Positions 63,159 through 64,000 of a stretch of DNA of 64,000 nucleotides are shown piece by piece (the first letter of the stretch is position 1; the number at the start of each line of letters is the position of its first letter). The stretch is taken from NCBI GenBank assembly GCA_934394985.1, contig CAKRRF010000005.1, forward strand, positions 25,297-89,296, read 5' to 3'. The position numbers and the translations under genes were made by a program. This DNA is from an uncultured Marvinbryantia sp. (GTDB lineage Bacteria > Bacillota > Clostridia > Lachnospirales > Lachnospiraceae). The notes beneath the pieces are model-generated. The model was not told the DNA's origin, did not search any database, and worked only from the letters and a program-made list of their open reading frames with translations.

Positions 63159-63686
63159 ATGAATGACGTAGTAAAAGCAATGGAAACAAGAAGAAGTATC
63201 CGTAAGTTTAAACCAGATATGGTACCACAGGAAATGCTGGATCAGATTATGGAAGCGGGATTGTATGCAGCCAATGGTATGGGACGCCAGCCAACAATTA
63301 TGATTCAGGTAACGAATAAGGAAATGCGAGATAAAATAGCAAAAATGAATCAGGAGATTGGTGATTGGAAGGATGGATTCGATCCATTTTACGGTGCACC
63401 GGCCATGATCATTGTGTTAGCTAAAAAAGAAGTTCCGACTCGTGTTTATGACGGAAGTCTTGTCATGGGAAATCTGATGCTTGCGGCGCACAGTTTGGGA
63501 ATCGGAAGCTGTTGGATACATCGTGCCAAAGAAGAATTTGAAACAGGATGGGGAAAAGAATTACTGAAGTCTCTCGGAATTGTGGAAGAGTATGAAGGAA
63601 TCGGTTTCTGTGCTCTCGGTTATGCGGACGGAGAGTATCCGCAGGCGGCAGAGAGAAAAGAAGGGCGTATTTATACAGTGAAATAA
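63159..63686 (+). CDS. Nitroreductase family protein
   Basis: 175-residue FMN flavoprotein (MNDVVKAMETRRSIRKFKPD ... LMLAAHSLGIGSCWIHRAKEE ... GYADGEYP). Reduces nitro- or quinone-type compounds with NAD(P)H; substrate unknown. GGAGG precedes the ATG. Confidence 0.93.
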   Translation: MNDVVKAMETRRSIRKFKPDMVPQEMLDQIMEAGLYAANGMGRQPTIMIQVTNKEMRDKIAKMNQEIGDWKDGFDPFYGAPAMIIVLAKKEVPTRVYDGSLVMGNLMLAAHSLGIGSCWIHRAKEEFETGWGKELLKSLGIVEEYEGIGFCALGYADGEYPQAAERKEGRIYTVK

Positions 63687-63733
63687 AGAGAATGGGTATG
63701 CATTCGGGAAAGCATATTGAACCCCATTGTTGC

Positions 63734-63794
63734 AAAACAGGGAGCTGTTGCAAAAGTAGATGGATAATCTACTGGAGCAACAGCTCCCTGTTTT
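63734..63794 (+). terminator. Strong terminator after the nitroreductase gene
   Basis: 18-bp perfect outer stem (63734-63751 with 63777-63794, AAAACAGGGAGCTGTTGC) plus inner AGTAGAT/ATCTACT, ending in TTTT. The last 200 bases of the window (63795-64000) show AT-rich sequence and no gene I can support. Confidence 0.85.
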
Positions 63795-64000
63795 ATAGCT
63801 GAGAAAACAGCGCCCTTGATTGTAAGTTACGCAGTCAGACATACCAGATACGAAGTTTTTATTGTTTTTACAGTTTCTTCGTGTTAATTTTTTTCAATCT
63901 AATATGAAATGGATACTACAGAGAGTCCAGCGGTGTGATGTCAAGAGATAAATAACACAAAAACATATATTTTTGTATATATCTCATGAAGACAAAAAAC

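Overview
The window reads as chromosomal DNA from a low-to-mid GC, Gram-positive, spore-forming anaerobe of the Clostridia, most likely a gut Lachnospiraceae. The support is spoVG, a DnaD/DnaI-type primosome pair, GlgC plus GlgD, single-chain PurL, YesM/YesN-type two-component genes, candidate Spo0A boxes, AGGAGG-type ribosome sites and secreted proteins with Glu/Thr/Ser-rich linkers. I saw no rRNA, tRNA or CRISPR array.

Layout. 1-7564: a sigma-54 activator (cut by the window edge), three palindromic enhancer-like sites, a -24/-12 promoter, and an operon for 2,3-diaminopropionate and related amino acid breakdown (ygeX, ygeY, a Na+/solute symporter interrupted by an in-frame TGA, a D-aminoacylase-like hydrolase, ridA). 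rpoN itself follows, convergent (7655-8986). 9222-13486: an HD-domain protein, then a GC-rich imported island (small membrane protein fragment plus the AbiEi/AbiEii toxin-antitoxin pair with its own promoter/operator), then an ABC-F ATPase. 13710-26988: a MATE exporter, and a sugar-type sensing and uptake locus: membrane-anchored binding protein, YesN regulator, YesM kinase and a family-1 binding protein, followed by a second transcript with a paralogous binding protein, ABC ATPase, permease, a sugar-phosphate isomerase-like enzyme and a Gfo/Idh/MocA oxidoreductase. The binding protein next to the kinase and the one next to the transporter are clear paralogs, so they probably see the same ligand.

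27135-33067: MarR regulator, acidic lipoprotein, Mrp-type Fe-S carrier ATPase, lysozyme-like protein with a small Cys-rich partner (minus strand) and argS. 33140-41857: a tight seven-gene envelope operon: a membrane Ser/Thr kinase-like protein, an Ig-like membrane-anchored surface protein, a YARHG-domain protein, another anchored exoprotein, an N-acetylmuramoyl-L-alanine amidase, a CPBP protease and a signal peptidase I. This is my best candidate for an undescribed system.

41919-64000: housekeeping. M18 aminopeptidase, purL, prs (convergent), dnaD-dnaI and murC on the minus strand separated by a dense DnaA-box cluster with Spo0A-like boxes, then glgC-glgD (with two Spo0A-like boxes upstream), spoVG, pth, mfd, a PrsA-like lipoprotein, a secreted glucosaminidase, a YjjG-like HAD phosphatase, an N-terminally truncated Ogt-like protein and a nitroreductase.

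All product names come from recognising motifs and protein architecture by eye; no database search was run. Where the longest reading frame began upstream of a good ribosome site I moved the start and say so.
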